In this document: piece after piece, positions 33,532-45,585 of the stretch
Layout of the letters: each line of letters opens with the position of its first letter
Position numbering within the stretch: the first letter of the stretch is position 1
DNA from: Lyophyllum atratum
Taxonomy: Eukaryota; Basidiomycota; Agaricomycetes; Agaricales; Lyophyllaceae
Direction of reading: 5' to 3'
NCBI GenBank assembly: GCA_014905825.1
Contig: JACGCN010000009.1
Coordinates: 124,001-188,000 of the forward strand
DNA: 64,000 nucleotides
Notes under the pieces: generated by a model
The model's database searches: none
Told to the model about the DNA's origin: nothing
Seen by the model: only the letters and a program-made list of their open reading frames with translations
Made by a program: the position numbers and the translations under genes

Positions 33532-35272
33532 ATACATCCTCGTGTCATTCTGCTTGCGATCATCCCGTACACCAACGTTTGGATTCAAGGCGGAAACAAT
33601 GTTGATGGGACACATGTGTCACGTTGAAGAACAAATATTGCCTCAATGATGCTGACCGCCTAAATTCTATGGGAATAAGTAAGCCTGGATTCCATGTCAT
33701 CTCTGAATATAAAATCTTTGAATTCCTCCACCTCGTTTCTATGTGAAATCATCACAGATTTCAGATTTTGCTGGCAGCATTGAATTTCGTTTCTTTAATT
33801 CTGATGCTTCCCGGACCACTTTTCTCGCCTCATTCTGTTTGAAAACCTGAGAATCGATGAATGCTATTACAGAGCACGTTGACACAAGAATGTAAATTAA
33901 ATATAGATACAGGTCATGGAATTATTGACTACACGAAACTGGATGGACGATCTGATCCCCGCTATTCGTCCTCGTCCTCGTCTGCAGCGGCACCGGCTGC
34001 AGCGAAGCCTAGCTTGCCAAAAGATAACCAGCTCGGATGGCAGCCAATCGTCGTCGACGTATCGCCAGAACTTGCGCTTCTTCCTGTTCTTCGGGCGCGA
34101 CATCAGTAAACGTGGCTGGCTGATCCCCGCCGGTGACATCGCTGGCAGCCGGTCAGTCTCAAAAATCGTCATATTGTCGTGTCGGAGGCGTCGCAACCAG
34201 AATATATCCCGAAACGAAGATTACGAGCTCGAGTGCGCAGCCCTGCACCAAGGAAGATGTTGCGCTAGGATTCGGCGGCTTGATAGGATGTTCGTCCTGC
34301 AGGGCAAGAAGATCGCTGGCAGCTAGGACGTTGCGATTCTGCAAGAAGGTTTGGTCCTCATAGTTGAAGGACAGGTCGATGGGCGCAGGGTTCAGAAATG
34401 CTATCTTCGACGAATGACACTCGGGGTACATGGCAGCTCGTCCGAGGCGGAGGCGACGCAGGTGGAGGCGACGCGAACAAAAGCATGCGACCAGCTTCGG
34501 TACCGTCGTGGCCAGAAGGGGAGAGTCGGTCCAAAACTCAGAGGGAGGTGGTGTGCACACGACGCGAGAAGATGTGTTGTGGGAAATGGCATTGGGAGAA
34601 GGGATGTTGAAGCGAAGTTTTCCAAAATTGTTCTAAGTACAACTTGAACCATCACGTGCAAAACGGTCGACGCTTGGACCAGTGCAGGCTAAGTTGTTTT
34701 GAGGTAGTCGCAATGCCAGATTCCGCAATGAAATGTGGTGGAATTAATGTCATCGACCGCAGTATCGAAAATATGTACGGGCGTTACAGAAACATGCTGG
34801 GATCAATATGGTTCCCAGGATCATCCGACAATACGGATTCTATGCTCCGCCAGCATAAACATTAGGCTGATGCGGTTGTTCATTTGATGTTGACTTCCGG
34901 CAGCATAAAATCTATCAAAAATCCAAACGGTGGTGTAATTGCGCGCGGACTCTCGATTCGAGTCAAGTATGGGATTTGAAAACAATTTTTTGCCGAGAAT
35001 GCGGGGCAAAATATTTTTAGAAGCCTGAACGATGCTTCTTCAGCTCCTCTCACCCAAATCTCAACCCGAACTCGTGGTCTCATGAGATTCATGAAGCCGT
35101 CTGTCGCGTCCCATGACCCTGGGTGTTCAAAATTGGCATATGGTGGCATGCAGTCAGTGATGGGTTTGACGGAAGCGCTCCACTGTATAAATGCTTCTTG
35201 CTTCTTCAGAAAATTGCCCCTTGCACTCTGCCTCTTTCCTAACTCAACCTTAGTGGAAAGCGTCCTGCGAAG
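33532..35272. other. intergenic, unassigned open frames
   Basis: Minus-strand frames at 34,560-34,159 (133 codons) and 34,196-33,897 (99 codons) overlap in different phases. One contains a hydrophobic stretch (ALELVIFVSGYILVA). They may be remains of a gene, but no family was recognised and no convincing splice model joins them. The promoter of the sugar transporter should be at the right end. Confidence 0.35.
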
Positions 35273-37679
35273 ATGGGTGTGAGTTATGTTTTTCTAAAAG
35301 GTTAGGACACGTCTGATCATACGCGTCGGCTCTTCCCCAGTATAGCGCTCGTATCGCCTCGAATCCCGTGCGTTGTGATGGTGGTAGAAATTATCGTGCA
35401 CTGTATTAACGAGCTCTTAGTATGTGGTGGGATCTTTCGCGTGCATTGGTGGAGGTCTCTTCGGTTTGGACATCTCCTCCATGTCAGGTGTGCTAAACGT
35501 ACGTCTACTATAACCATCTACACCATGGCTATCGTCTGACTCTTGGAACGCCTCGTAGAACAGGGCATATCTGGACACCTTCCATTCTGTGAGCCCTATG
35601 TTCGACCCTGCAGGTCGTGTTGACTCAAGCCTATCTATAGCCCGGACCCAGTGCGCAGGGTGGGATAGTGGCTGCTATGCCAGCTGGTTCTCTTTTCGGT
35701 GCACTACTTGTCACTCAGTTGGCGGATAGGATTGGGCGTAAGAGGACGATCATCCTTGCTGGTCTTGTCTGGGTTATTGGCTCCATCTTGCAATGTGCTT
35801 CCGTGGTGAGTAGATTAGTCGGCCCGGTTACGAGTATGTCATAACCTTCTCATGACTTCTTCAGAATCGTGGCATGCTTGTTGTGGGACGCGTTATCTCC
35901 GGTATCTCGGTCGGTCTCTCTAGCGCTGTGGTGCCTATCTACCAATCGGAAATCACCGCCCCCGCTATCCGTGGACGCATGGTCTCACTGCAACAATGGT
36001 AAGCGCTCATCTATAACATGAACGCCGTGATACTGACAGCGGTCTTCGCGGTATTCTTCCAGGTCTATTACTTGGGGTATCTTGCTCCAGTACTTCGTTC
36101 AATTCGGTTGTTCGTACATTGACGGCGTCGCCTCCTTCCGTATTCCATGGGGCTTGCAAATGATTCCTGCCCTCATTTTGAGCGCTGGTATGACCTTTTT
36201 CCCTGAGAGCCCTCGTTACCTCTTCGACAAGGGAAGGTGCGTAACTGGATGCGTTTCCCATTGGTCATTTCTAATAACCCATCGTGAACAGGGAAGAAGA
36301 AGCCTTGCAAGTTCTCGCCGACCTTCACGGACAGGGCGACAAGAACAATGAACTGGTGGTCTTGGAATACGAAGAAATCAAGCAGCAGGTAAGCACATCT
36401 CTTCTGTACCGCAGGGATTATCCTTGACCGTCGAGTTAGGTGTACTTCGAACGCACGGAAGGCGCCAAGTCCTACATGGACTTATTGAAGCCCGGTAACC
36501 CCCGCCGTGTCATGCTCGGATGCTGCCTCCAGATGTGGTCTCAATTGAGCGGGATGAACGTTATGATGTATGTTTGCCTCGCTGCTTTCCAGCCTCGCGA
36601 ACTAATGACTTTTAGGTACTATATTATTTACGTGTTCCAGGGTGCCGGTCTTACGGGTGTTCGTGGAAATCTGATCGCCGACGTTAGTGGTTTTGTCCCG
36701 ACCTCAGCTTCGGCAAACTGACAAGCTTTACAGTCTGTCCAATATGTCCTCAACGTCGCGTTGACTGGTACGTCATGATCAATACAACTTTCACAAGTAA
36801 AATCCTCATACATACCAACTCCACAGTCCCTGCGATCATTTACATCGACAAATGGGGTCGTCGACCCATGTTGATCTTTGGTACCATGGCCATGGGCTTC
36901 TGGTTGTGCCTGGTTGGTGGCCTTCAGGGACGATTTGGACACTGGGGAGAAATCGACGGAAGCAGTAAGTACATGTTATGGGTTGCGTTCATTCACCTTT
37001 TCTGATCTCTGCGTGTCTAGCCATCTGGGTCGTATCCAACAACGACGCTGCGACTAAAGCGATTATTGTTTGCTCTTACCTCTTTGTCTGCAGGTAAGCC
37101 GTCTAATAACCGCGTCCTGACTTCTCCTGCTAACAGGCTCCCAGTTTCGCTATCAGCATGGGTCCGGTTTCCTGGACATACCCTGCGGAGTTGGTACGTT
37201 TATTCAAAAGATGTTTCTTCCGTTAGAATGTGAAACTCATCAAGCGCTTCTCGTCCAGTACTCCCTGAAAATCCGAGGAAAGGCTGTCTCGTTGGCAACG
37301 GCGACCAACTGGCTCTTCAACACTGCTCTGGCATGGGCCGTGCCCCCTGGTCTGGCCAACGTCGCCTGGAAGACATACTTCGTCTTCGCGGCGTTCAACT
37401 TCGCCGCTTGTATCCATATCTTCTTCATGTACCCCGAGACTGTCGGCCGTTCCTTGGAAGAAATCGAAGAAATCTTCCAGCAAGGTCATGTCTTCACCGC
37501 CTGGAAGATCGGAAAGGATGTCGGAAAGAAGACCCTTGAAGAGGTCGTCGCGAAGTCGAAGCAGCTGCCGGTACGTTCTACCTCGACTTTCGAGATTATG
37601 GGAACCTAGATTGACTTGTTGCTACTTCTATCAGACTGAGAAGCGTCAGGAATCCCTCGACGAAAAATCTTCAGCATGA
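35273..37679 (+). CDS. MFS sugar transporter
   Basis: A gene with about ten introns, stop at 37,679, spliced length about 500 residues. It carries the signatures of the sugar-porter branch of the major facilitator superfamily in order: GGGLFGLDISSMSG, LADRIGRKRTI, GRVISGISVGLSSAVVPIYQ followed by SE, PESPRYL, DKWGRRPM, YPAEL, and PETVGRSLEEIEEIF. Twelve hydrophobic segments are spread over the exons. Such proteins take up hexoses or related sugars with protons at the plasma membrane. The exact substrate cannot be read from sequence. The first exon appears to be only two codons (ATGGGT) before a GT donor; this start is the least certain part. The cytosolic C-terminus is Lys/Glu-rich. Confidence 0.88.
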
Positions 37680-38956
37680 TCATGACTCTTTTCCATGGTT
37701 TCACACTTTATTTGTTCGACGCATGCCAGTGTTTTAACGTAATCTCTGTACAAACGACTGATTTCCGATGACTATCCGTGAGCAGCTTGTCAACTTTTAC
37801 GATCTGTTCGCTCAGCATTCGGAAATCAACGTTTGTATGGGCAGAACCAAGTCTTGAAGGGTAGGCAGAGCATGCAGCTCGAACTGTGACATTTTGTTCG
37901 AATCATGAGGCAGATGCCATGCACCTTTCACAGGGGCCTAGCCTCCGAATCCACAAGTATACTCGTGGTGTGGATCTGGGCTTTGGCTCCATGGTGCGAG
38001 TTGAATTGTCACGATAGTGCCAGTGGTAGACTTCGAGGACGATACAGGTGTCTCTGAAGGTCCGAATCATCAGTCCGGTCCGCAGGATGATCCGGATACG
38101 GCTCCATCGCCTCCACGTGTCCGATGCCTCAACCGGCTTCAGGTGTTTCCAAGTTGTCGGTCAACAGATACCTTGGTTCTAATTTCTATTGTCCGTGGCT
38201 CCTCTGCTCGCTGATGGATGAAGTAGACATGACAAGGTGCCTAACCCAGCTGTAATCACCGAAACTGCCAACTACAACCACGGAGTGATCTACTGGACAG
38301 GTTCTAACAGGCTCCCGCATCTGATCGACAGCCTCAGCCCCCGTATGTCCCTGGTCAGGTACGTGGAAACTATAAGGAACTAACGTATTGACACCAAGAA
38401 CTGAGAATAGATGAGATAGACGTGACACCGACTCTCGCCAGATGGACCAGCAGTCACCAGTGTCTTCAAAATAGCTTCCTGCCTACGAGCTCCAAAAACG
38501 AGACCTGCAATCACCGTGATCATCAAATATGAAGATTCGGCGCTAGGTGACGCTCTTACATTGCTGGTTTGCTCTCCTGTCCAACAATTGTGGCTCTTTT
38601 CAGATCATTAGATCCTTTCTAGTTACATATTGATCGAGAGCCACTTCCCACATGCTGGACGATCATTCAAAAAAGTGCTTCTCTTCCGTGTGCGCGTCCA
38701 AAACAGCTCAAGCTTGAGTCACTGATTTGATCATCACCTCGTCGTCAACGTCGCCCAAACTGCCAACCCAGGTCCATATTCCTAATATGATATGCAAAGG
38801 TGTTTATGTATAGCGTTTCATTCGAAAAATCTCACCAAACGCCTAGAATTACCGTTGTCAGTGGGGTCGCACCTCACACGGTCGCTGGGCTCATCCCAAC
38901 AGCCACCCTCGTTTATCCCTCACACCGTTTCCCCCCGCATTCTTTCCATCTGGATT
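37680..38956. other. intergenic, no gene recognised
   Basis: Only short open frames. It should contain the terminator of the sugar transporter and the promoter of the membrane protein gene. Confidence 0.45.
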
Positions 38957-41411
38957 ATGGAAAACTCGCCCATCACTATTGATGATATCAGCCCTCTAAT
39001 CGAATTCGAGCCGTTGGATGCATGGACTCAGACGAATGGCAGTACAGATCCAATCGGAAGCCAGTGCGTGTCGCGATCACCATCTCCTCATTTCACTGCT
39101 CATGATTACGCAGATACTACGCCGAGACGTTTACACGGACGCAGCAGCTGGGCGCGACGGCATCTTTCACGTTCAATGGAACGTCCGTAACGATATGGGG
39201 TGCGAAAAGCCAGCAGCATGGAGAGTACACCGTAGATATCGACGGAGAAACCGAGACTGCGACCGCGTTCTCTGCCGAGGACGGATATCAGGTATCACTC
39301 TTCAGTCGCGAGGGATTGAATAACGGTACCCATGTCGTGACCATCACGAACACTCAATCGACCTTCCTGGACATCGACTCTGTGTGTAGCTTAGCTATCT
39401 TTGCGGCCGAGCTTCATGTGCTGACAGATGCATTCGTCCAACTTCAAGGTAACTTGGACGTCAAGCATCAGCTCTACGAAAAGAGGCCCAATCTCCCATA
39501 TACTTGTGGATGACACGGAAGAGGCATTTAATTACCTACCATCGAGTGCATGGTCGAACAAGCCATCAAACGTGAATAAATTCTTTGGTAACACCGGGCA
39601 GTGAGTCTTTTTCGATCTGGTATTTGTAAATTGTCCTCATGCGCAACCATAGTACAACCTCAACATCGGGGGCGTCCATCAAGTACTCCTTTATAGTAAG
39701 ATACGCGACTCTGGAATATTGGATGCAGGCTAATTTAATCCCAGGGTGGGCAACCTTGCCGCAGATTCTTGCGCTGCAGGGACACTGATTTTGCATCCAA
39801 GGGACGGCTGTCTCTTTATACGGCACCGTGGGCCCGGACAACGGGGGATACACTGTTCAGCTGGATGGACAGCCTGCCAAATCTTACCGAGGTACGAAAT
39901 CGACCTACGCCCCTCAAACACTCCTTTTCTACGCGAGCGGGCTCGGGTATAAGAACCACACTCTTGAAGTTATCAGCACCGATAATGCGAGGCTGGAAAT
40001 CGATTCCGCGATGGTTGCTCGCGTCGATTCGTTGCAGTGCGTCACCCTCACTTTGATTCAGTGACGTCCGATGAATGATTTGAATAGTTCATCGCCAACC
40101 ACAGCAGTGAACCCAAATGTAACGGGCAGTATTGACAACGTTGGTAAAGCAGGGTACGCCGTATTCAAATCTAATGGAACGTCCGGCTGACAATCCCATC
40201 GCGTCAGTAAATTATCGCCCAGTGCTGTTGTTGCGATTACGGTCGGTATTTTGGCCATTCTTGGCCTTATGGTAGCGCTTTCTGTGAGTCAGATCCCTCA
40301 GAGTCTCACGCCGGGTCTCTCTAATACCTGGGCTATTACAGGCCGTTATCTGTTTAAATAGGACACTGTGGAGAAGATTGAAGCGAGGATACATGGTACA
40401 GTCACAATTCGACTCGATGTCCCCCAGTGCCGATTCAACCGAAGGAGGGTTCCATGTCGCGTCGGATAGCAAGGGCTCCCGGGAGCCCACCACGCAGGCG
40501 ACTCAAACGAGAGAAGTCGTCCCCATCAGGCCGGTGTCTAGAATGCGTCCAATATCCACGGTTTCTAATGTGTCTTCCTCTGCCTCCACGCTGGTCGCTG
40601 AGGATGGGTCCAATGTGGGCGCTGGACGCAGAGGCCTCCGATTCAAGGTATTACCTTTCTTGTCTATACTTCTAGGCTACGTCACGAACTTTGAACGATC
40701 TAGCGACGAAGCAGGCAAGATCAGGGCACCGCTGGTTCTAGGGCGACTGAACGACCTCCCCAACTCCCACCGCTTCCGCCACAGCTCCCACATATCCGAC
40801 CCATTGGGCATTTAATGCCGATAGAATCTATGCCAGATCTCTTGGAACATCCCATCGCGCCAGACGTTGATTTGGAGATCAACATCCCTGTCATCTCGCC
40901 TTCGGTGTCGACTCCATCCTTAGCGAGCCGCAGACCTATTTCTCCGGTTTCTCCTTCTCTCGTTGCTGGACATGCGGAGAGCGCTCCTGAAGCGTCTACC
41001 TCGAATGTACAAATGGCAAGTACTCCTTCCTCGGCAGTCACGGTGCCCGAACATCCAGGAATGCTGGAGTCAGGTCGGCCAGACAATCGCGATACAAGAG
41101 CGAGGGCCGGGGACCTTCCAATGCTTGTCATTCCTCCAGCAGCCGCTTCTACTTCTTCGTTTGGGAGAGACCGCATATACCCTGCAGGTAATTCTATCGG
41201 GAGTGCGTCCATTGATTTGAGTGCGCGACCTGCAGGTCATTGTATTGGGACTGCGTCCATTGACTTGAGTGCGGGGTCCTCGCCGATACCATCTATGACT
41301 CCCAAGAGCTCGTACGGTTCCCTGTCTTTAGCTCGGAAGAAGAGACGAGACATGAGGACGAGCGAGGCGTTATTCCGAACACGCCTTCCCATGGACCTGA
41401 ACTATGCCTGA
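38957..41411 (+). CDS. single-pass membrane protein with two beta-sandwich-like ectodomains
   Basis: Exons from the ATG at 38,957 to the stop at 41,411. The start ITIDDISPLIEFEPLDAW leads into a domain with GATASFTFNGTSVTIWGA and GEYTVDIDGE. A second related domain begins ILVDDTEEAFNYLPSSAW and has VSLYGTVGPDNGGYTVQLDG. Then comes a transmembrane helix (VVAITVGILAILGLMVALS), a short basic stretch and a long Ser/Pro-rich cytosolic tail. This layout recurs in many agaricomycetes; no function is known to me. The tail holds two tandem 16-residue repeats around 41,190-41,275 (SIGSASIDLSA, CIGTASIDLSA). The splice around 39,700-39,800 could not be resolved with certainty. No signal peptide is obvious. 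Confidence 0.7.
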
Positions 41412-41736
41412 TCCTTGGACCTATTGCTGTCGTTGATTTTTCAAGCATTTACTTACATTTTCCTTCCATCTTACACGCATTTTTTTTGACTGATCCATAA
41501 CTTTGCATACACACCAGACAGTTGTATAGTGATTCTGTCCCGATTAAAATTACCACTTCATGTATAATCAACACATCGTGATTTCTGCCTTCCAGCGCCA
41601 GCAGTCTCGCAACAGACATATCATTTCTAATGCCAGCAAGCGCACAGACAAGGGTATATATAACCCCTCCATGCCCACCCTCGCCGATAAGTACATAAAC
41701 AAAAAAAAAGCAACAAGTAGCACCCAACGCTCCTCA

Positions 41737-41880
41737 CATAAAGTCCTCTCCGACGCCATACCCTTGCAAATTCCTGAAGCCCCCGAGGAGTTCCCTGCCT
41801 CCGTTCGGCACCCTTCAAGCCTACGGACGAAGCTAACGTTTCAACGTCGAACAGAGAAGTCATACTTGATTACCATATAG
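41737..41880 (+). repeat. inverted duplicate of the segment at 55,158-55,330
   Basis: Both copies encode DAIPLQIPEAPEEFPAS followed by RHPSSLRT, on the plus strand here and on the minus strand at 55 kb. Probably a fragment of a larger coding sequence carried along with the duplicated block. It lies just left of the insertion point of the large element. Confidence 0.75.
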
Positions 41881-41898
41881 TGACGGTCCGGATGATAT

Positions 41899-41950
41899 CA
41901 CCAGGGGCAAAGCTCGAGGCAGTTGAGATTCAACTGCCTTAAGGGCAGTA
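41899..41950 (+). repeat. left terminal inverted repeat
   Basis: Starts CACCAGGGGCAAAGCTCGAG. Contains the imperfect palindrome of GGCAGTTG/CAACTGCC, with two more GGCAGTTG words following at about 41,954-41,971. Confidence 0.85.
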
Positions 41951-42212
41951 GTATGGCAGTTGTAAGGCAGTTGGCTAGTACCCGTTTGTAGCCGCTCCAA
42001 TTAATTATGTAATTTGACCTTCAAACCTGATTGAGCCCTTAGCCCCATCGTGACATCAGTCATTATTCTCACCTGACTCTTCATTTCTCCTGCTCCATGT
42101 CTCGCGCTTTGGCAAGCCGTGAATATTGAATATTGAATACTCACAAGTGATTTCTTCTTCTCTCTGCATACTCCGCGTATAATTTACCAATCCTTCTGAT
42201 CTGGCAATAGGA

Positions 42213-43236
42213 ACTCGACCGAGGCTCGACTACCAACAGGAGCGGGGGCGCGGTGCAGCATGCAGTGCGGGGTCTGCGTTTGCGGGCGGGAGCAAGATCG
42301 CGTATGGCGCGAGGGACCTTGACCAGGATGCGAGCAAGGAGGCGCGCATCTGGGGGAAGACGCCGCGTCTGACAATCATGGAGGAGGGAGATATCGCTGC
42401 TTGATATCAAGGGTAAAGAGGTACGGGTATTGCTTTCGGTGTTCGCTCCCTTCGCTGTCATTTCTCCTGCCTCCCCTCGTCCGTTAGCCTATGCTCTCTT
42501 GACTCGGACTTTTGTCTCAATTGTCGTGCCTTTATGATCTATACGTGGTTGCTGATTTAGAGTGTTTATTTCTATCTAGTGCTACCTCTCCTTCTGGAAC
42601 GACAGTATCTCATATCCACGACGGGGCTGCATTTGGATTGTGCTGGCGAATTCTGCTGGTGAAGGACGCGAACCGGCGGCGGAACCCCACTGCGGACCGC
42701 CTGGCGGAGGTCACCGACGAGCCGGAGATGGGGGAGACGATCCTCGATGGCGCGCTGAGAATGATGAAGACCAAGGAGCACGGCAAGATGAGTGTCGACG
42801 GCTGGATTGATCTACTGGGCGGTGCGTCTACCAAAGCCCCCTTCGTCACCACCCTGATCCCCGTAACTAATCCATACCCCCACTTCTGCAGGCGAAACAT
42901 GGAACGCGATGAAAGCAAGTCCGAGATCACCTAGCGAAAGGCCTGGCCGACGAAGGCATCCTGCGCACCAGAAAGCGCGATTTCCTCCTATTAGACATGA
43001 CCATTCACCTCATCGCCGACGTCCGCACGAAGGAATCCGTCGTCTCCCGCGCCACCTCCCTCCTCCCCTCCACCACCGCCTCCATGCCCCCTGCCGCCTT
43101 TGACTGCGAAGGCACCCAGTTCGGCGTCGTCAGGGCGGTGCGTCTGATGTGCGCGGCACATACAGCGAGTGTGCTGGATAATGTGTTCGGGCGTCTCAGG
43201 TATGAGGAGCGGAAGGCGGCGTTTTGGGAGGTGTGA
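42213..43236 (+). pseudogene. decayed GPP34/VPS74 (Golgi phosphoprotein 3) copy
   Basis: Pieces of a GPP34 protein appear in order but in different frames: FAGGSKIAYGARDLDQDAS and TPRLTIMEE; EISLLDIKGKE; CYLSFWNDSISYPRRGCI; RILLVKDANRRRNPTADRL and MKTKEHGKMSVDGWIDLLG; GETWNAMK; QVRDHLAKGLADEGILRTR and KRDFLLLDM; then a conserved C-terminal part to a stop at 43,236. Two introns keep GT..AG ends. Breaks include one extra G near 42,388, a shift near 42,640, and a loss of about 17 bases after NAMK (about 42,915). GPP34 binds PI4P and holds glycosyltransferases in the Golgi. This copy cannot make the protein. It lies inside the mobile element, so it was probably captured from the host gene, with introns, at DNA level. 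Confidence 0.85.
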
Positions 43237-43836
43237 AGAGATATTGGCGGGTTTTCGTGTTGGCCGTATGGGAGGGCGGAGGGGTTTAACGTAGGAGGTT
43301 TAGCTCCTGATGTCCGAGACAACGCGATCGCAGCCGCTATTAGTGTCAGCTGTCGAGGATATTTGAGTGGAAGGCAGGCATACAGCCCCGTGGAGGGGTA
43401 AACTGATGAGCGGGTGAACGAGCCGTCGCCGGCGGGCGAAGACGAACCACAGGGTACGCGCGTTACTCAGTTACTTCTCCCAGTTCGCCTGACTCCTGTT
43501 CACCACCAACAGGCGAGGAAGGCGAGGCTCAGCAGGAGTATGGAGATCTGCTCTCCGTGGTCGATGGGCCGCCATCGTTGGTTCTGTAGGTTCTGTATGC
43601 GTCCGATGGAGGTGTGGCGGAGAAGACACAGCGCGTTTGTTGCGTTCGCTGCTGGACATGGTGACCTGCCGCACAGTGGAAGGCACCTGTTCAGGCTGTC
43701 GATGGCACTCATCTGAGTGATGGGCTATGGTGCCTTCTGGCCAATATCACACACAGTAAATAATAATTCATGTATGGAACTTCAATCGTCGTAAAGAAAC
43801 AAGATACTCCATGGACCCTGGCCCATAGACTAATCA
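43237..43836. other. spacer inside the element
   Basis: A spliced plus-strand frame can be drawn (exon ending PSPAGEDEPQ near 43,454, then GEEGEAQQEYGDLLSVVDG to a stop near 43,590), possibly a second captured fragment. No family was recognised. Confidence 0.3.
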
Positions 43837-45387
43837 TCATGATTCATCGCTGGACTCCTGGAAACCTTTGTCCTCCATCTCCCACTGCTCAAGCTGTTCC
43901 AACTCCCCCTCGGAAGGCAGCTGATATTGCTCCAACACCACATTACCATACTTCTCCATAAACTCCTGGTCCGGCAGGTTCTTCCATGCAGCACACTGAG
44001 CCCACGTCTCGCAGAATTCCTCTCGAGGCAGCGCAACATAAACACCATCCTTGATATAATTAGCGCGCTCGCGGACAGTCAAGTATGTGTTCCAGTAGAT
44101 GGGGTCGAACCAGTCGATTGGTACATATTTTGGCCGAGCTGTGAGTACTGACAGCTTTGGGGGATCGGGGTCTACACGAAGACGTTTTGATCTATGATAG
44201 AGAAACAATCAATGGTCGGTCGATGAAGTGAGAAAACAGGGTATAGTCAACTTGTGATGTCTGTTCTTCCCCTGAGCCATCCGGACGCGCTGTTCATCGG
44301 ACATTCTGAAAAACTTCGTGACCTTCGATGCCCGACCCTCCTTCTCCGTGATATGGTAGACCGCATTGTTTGCGTCTGCGTTACCCTCCGCCAACTCGTC
44401 GTCGGAATGCGCCTCAGTCTCACGGGCCAAGGCAACAACCCGCTTATTGAAGCCACATGCCTTCAAAACGTCAACTCTGCCATCAGTGAGCTAAGAAGCG
44501 TATCAGCGAACCATGACTGTGACCTGGTTTGATACATACATTGCTGCGCCGTTTCCATAAGGCAGTCATCTTTTTGCCTTTTGCAACACTTCCTGGTCTC
44601 TTCGCCTCGGACTTGGCAATGCTGTGCATGTAGGAGTAGACAAAGCTTCCATAGAATTTGCGCATGATGGCAAAGTCCTTGATAACAGCCAGATTGTTGC
44701 CCATATGAGAGTACCCGAAGGCGCTTGAGACCTGCTCAAATGTCGTGAGGGCGATATGTTCATGAAGAATGTTGTACATTGACTGAGAATCACTGCTCAG
44801 GACATCAGGTGCCCACCGCTGAAGTCCAAAGCACGCCACAGTCCTAAACATAAATAGCAAATGTGCCTCTTCAATGCGTTTGATGTTGTTTGAGATGATG
44901 CTGCCATCCGGAAGAGAGTTCAAGAACTGTCGCACTCTGGCTTGAGCATCGTGGATGTTGGCTGAATTCTCGTCCAGGCTGGCAGTCACCGAGGTCTTTA
45001 CCTGTGCTTCGGAGGAGAAACGTCTGGTGAAGGGTGCTTTGTCAGCATCGGTGACCTTGGGTGGAATTCCGTTCTGGTCTGGTAGGCCCCAAAGGACCCG
45101 AAGATGAAGCTCAAGTGCCAACTAAAGAGAGTAAGACTGTACATAGATTTAACGGAAAAGCCATGCACCTTTGTCTTCTCCGCATCCTTCGGAACCTCTC
45201 CCTTTCTTAAATGCCAGTCGCTAGGTTTCTTTGGCTTCTTGGATCGAGGAGCAAAGACATTGCGAGGTTTCTTTATATTTGAGGAGCCAGGGGTATCCAG
45301 AGAACCAGCACGCTTGCGTTTAGTGTTCCCTGATGAGCTACCTGCTTCTGGAGGAGGATGCATTTGAATATCTAAGTCTGACGGCAT
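43837..45387 (-). CDS. 464-residue protein of unknown function carried by the mobile element
   Basis: Four exons (45,387-45,169; 45,121-44,540; 44,490-44,252; 44,191-43,837) join in frame with no break. The N-terminus is basic and Ser/Pro-rich (NTKRKRAGSL, RSKKPKKPSDW), like a nuclear localisation region. The middle is helical: IKRIEEAHLLFMFRTVACFG, HEHIALTTFEQVSSAFGY, then FYGSFVYSYMHSIAKSEAKR. Next comes a segment with RASKVTKFFRMSDEQRVRM. The end has VPIDWFDPIYWNTYLTVRER and an acidic tail. I recall similar sequences as multi-copy hypothetical proteins in agaricomycetes, but cannot name a family. No DDE, zinc-finger or nuclease motif was seen. It could be an unrecognised transposase, an accessory DNA-binding protein, or cargo. 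Its intact frame beside the decayed GPP34 copy suggests selection or recent spread. Confidence 0.75.
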
Positions 45388-45585
45388 AGGATATGATGAT
45401 GGTGAAGTAACAAGCAAGAAATCCGTGCATTTCATACATCTAGAACATGTGTGCGCGGCATGGCGCGCGACGCGTAGGTATAACAAAGGAATTGGGAGAG
45501 GGCGTGATCGCGCGTCGGAATCGGAGAGGTGAAAAACAGAGTCAAATAACTTGACCGGCTACTGACCGGGAGTCAACTGCCTTAC

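Noticed and set aside
28250..33600. Copia element interrupting a coding sequence (joined flanks read FLWNESQTLELVIYILVSFC)
   Set aside because: The joined frame is short, lies in no recognised protein, and stops soon after; not enough to call a disrupted gene.
33897..34560. Two overlapping minus-strand frames with a hydrophobic stretch
   Set aside because: Different phases, no clean intron between them and no recognised motif.
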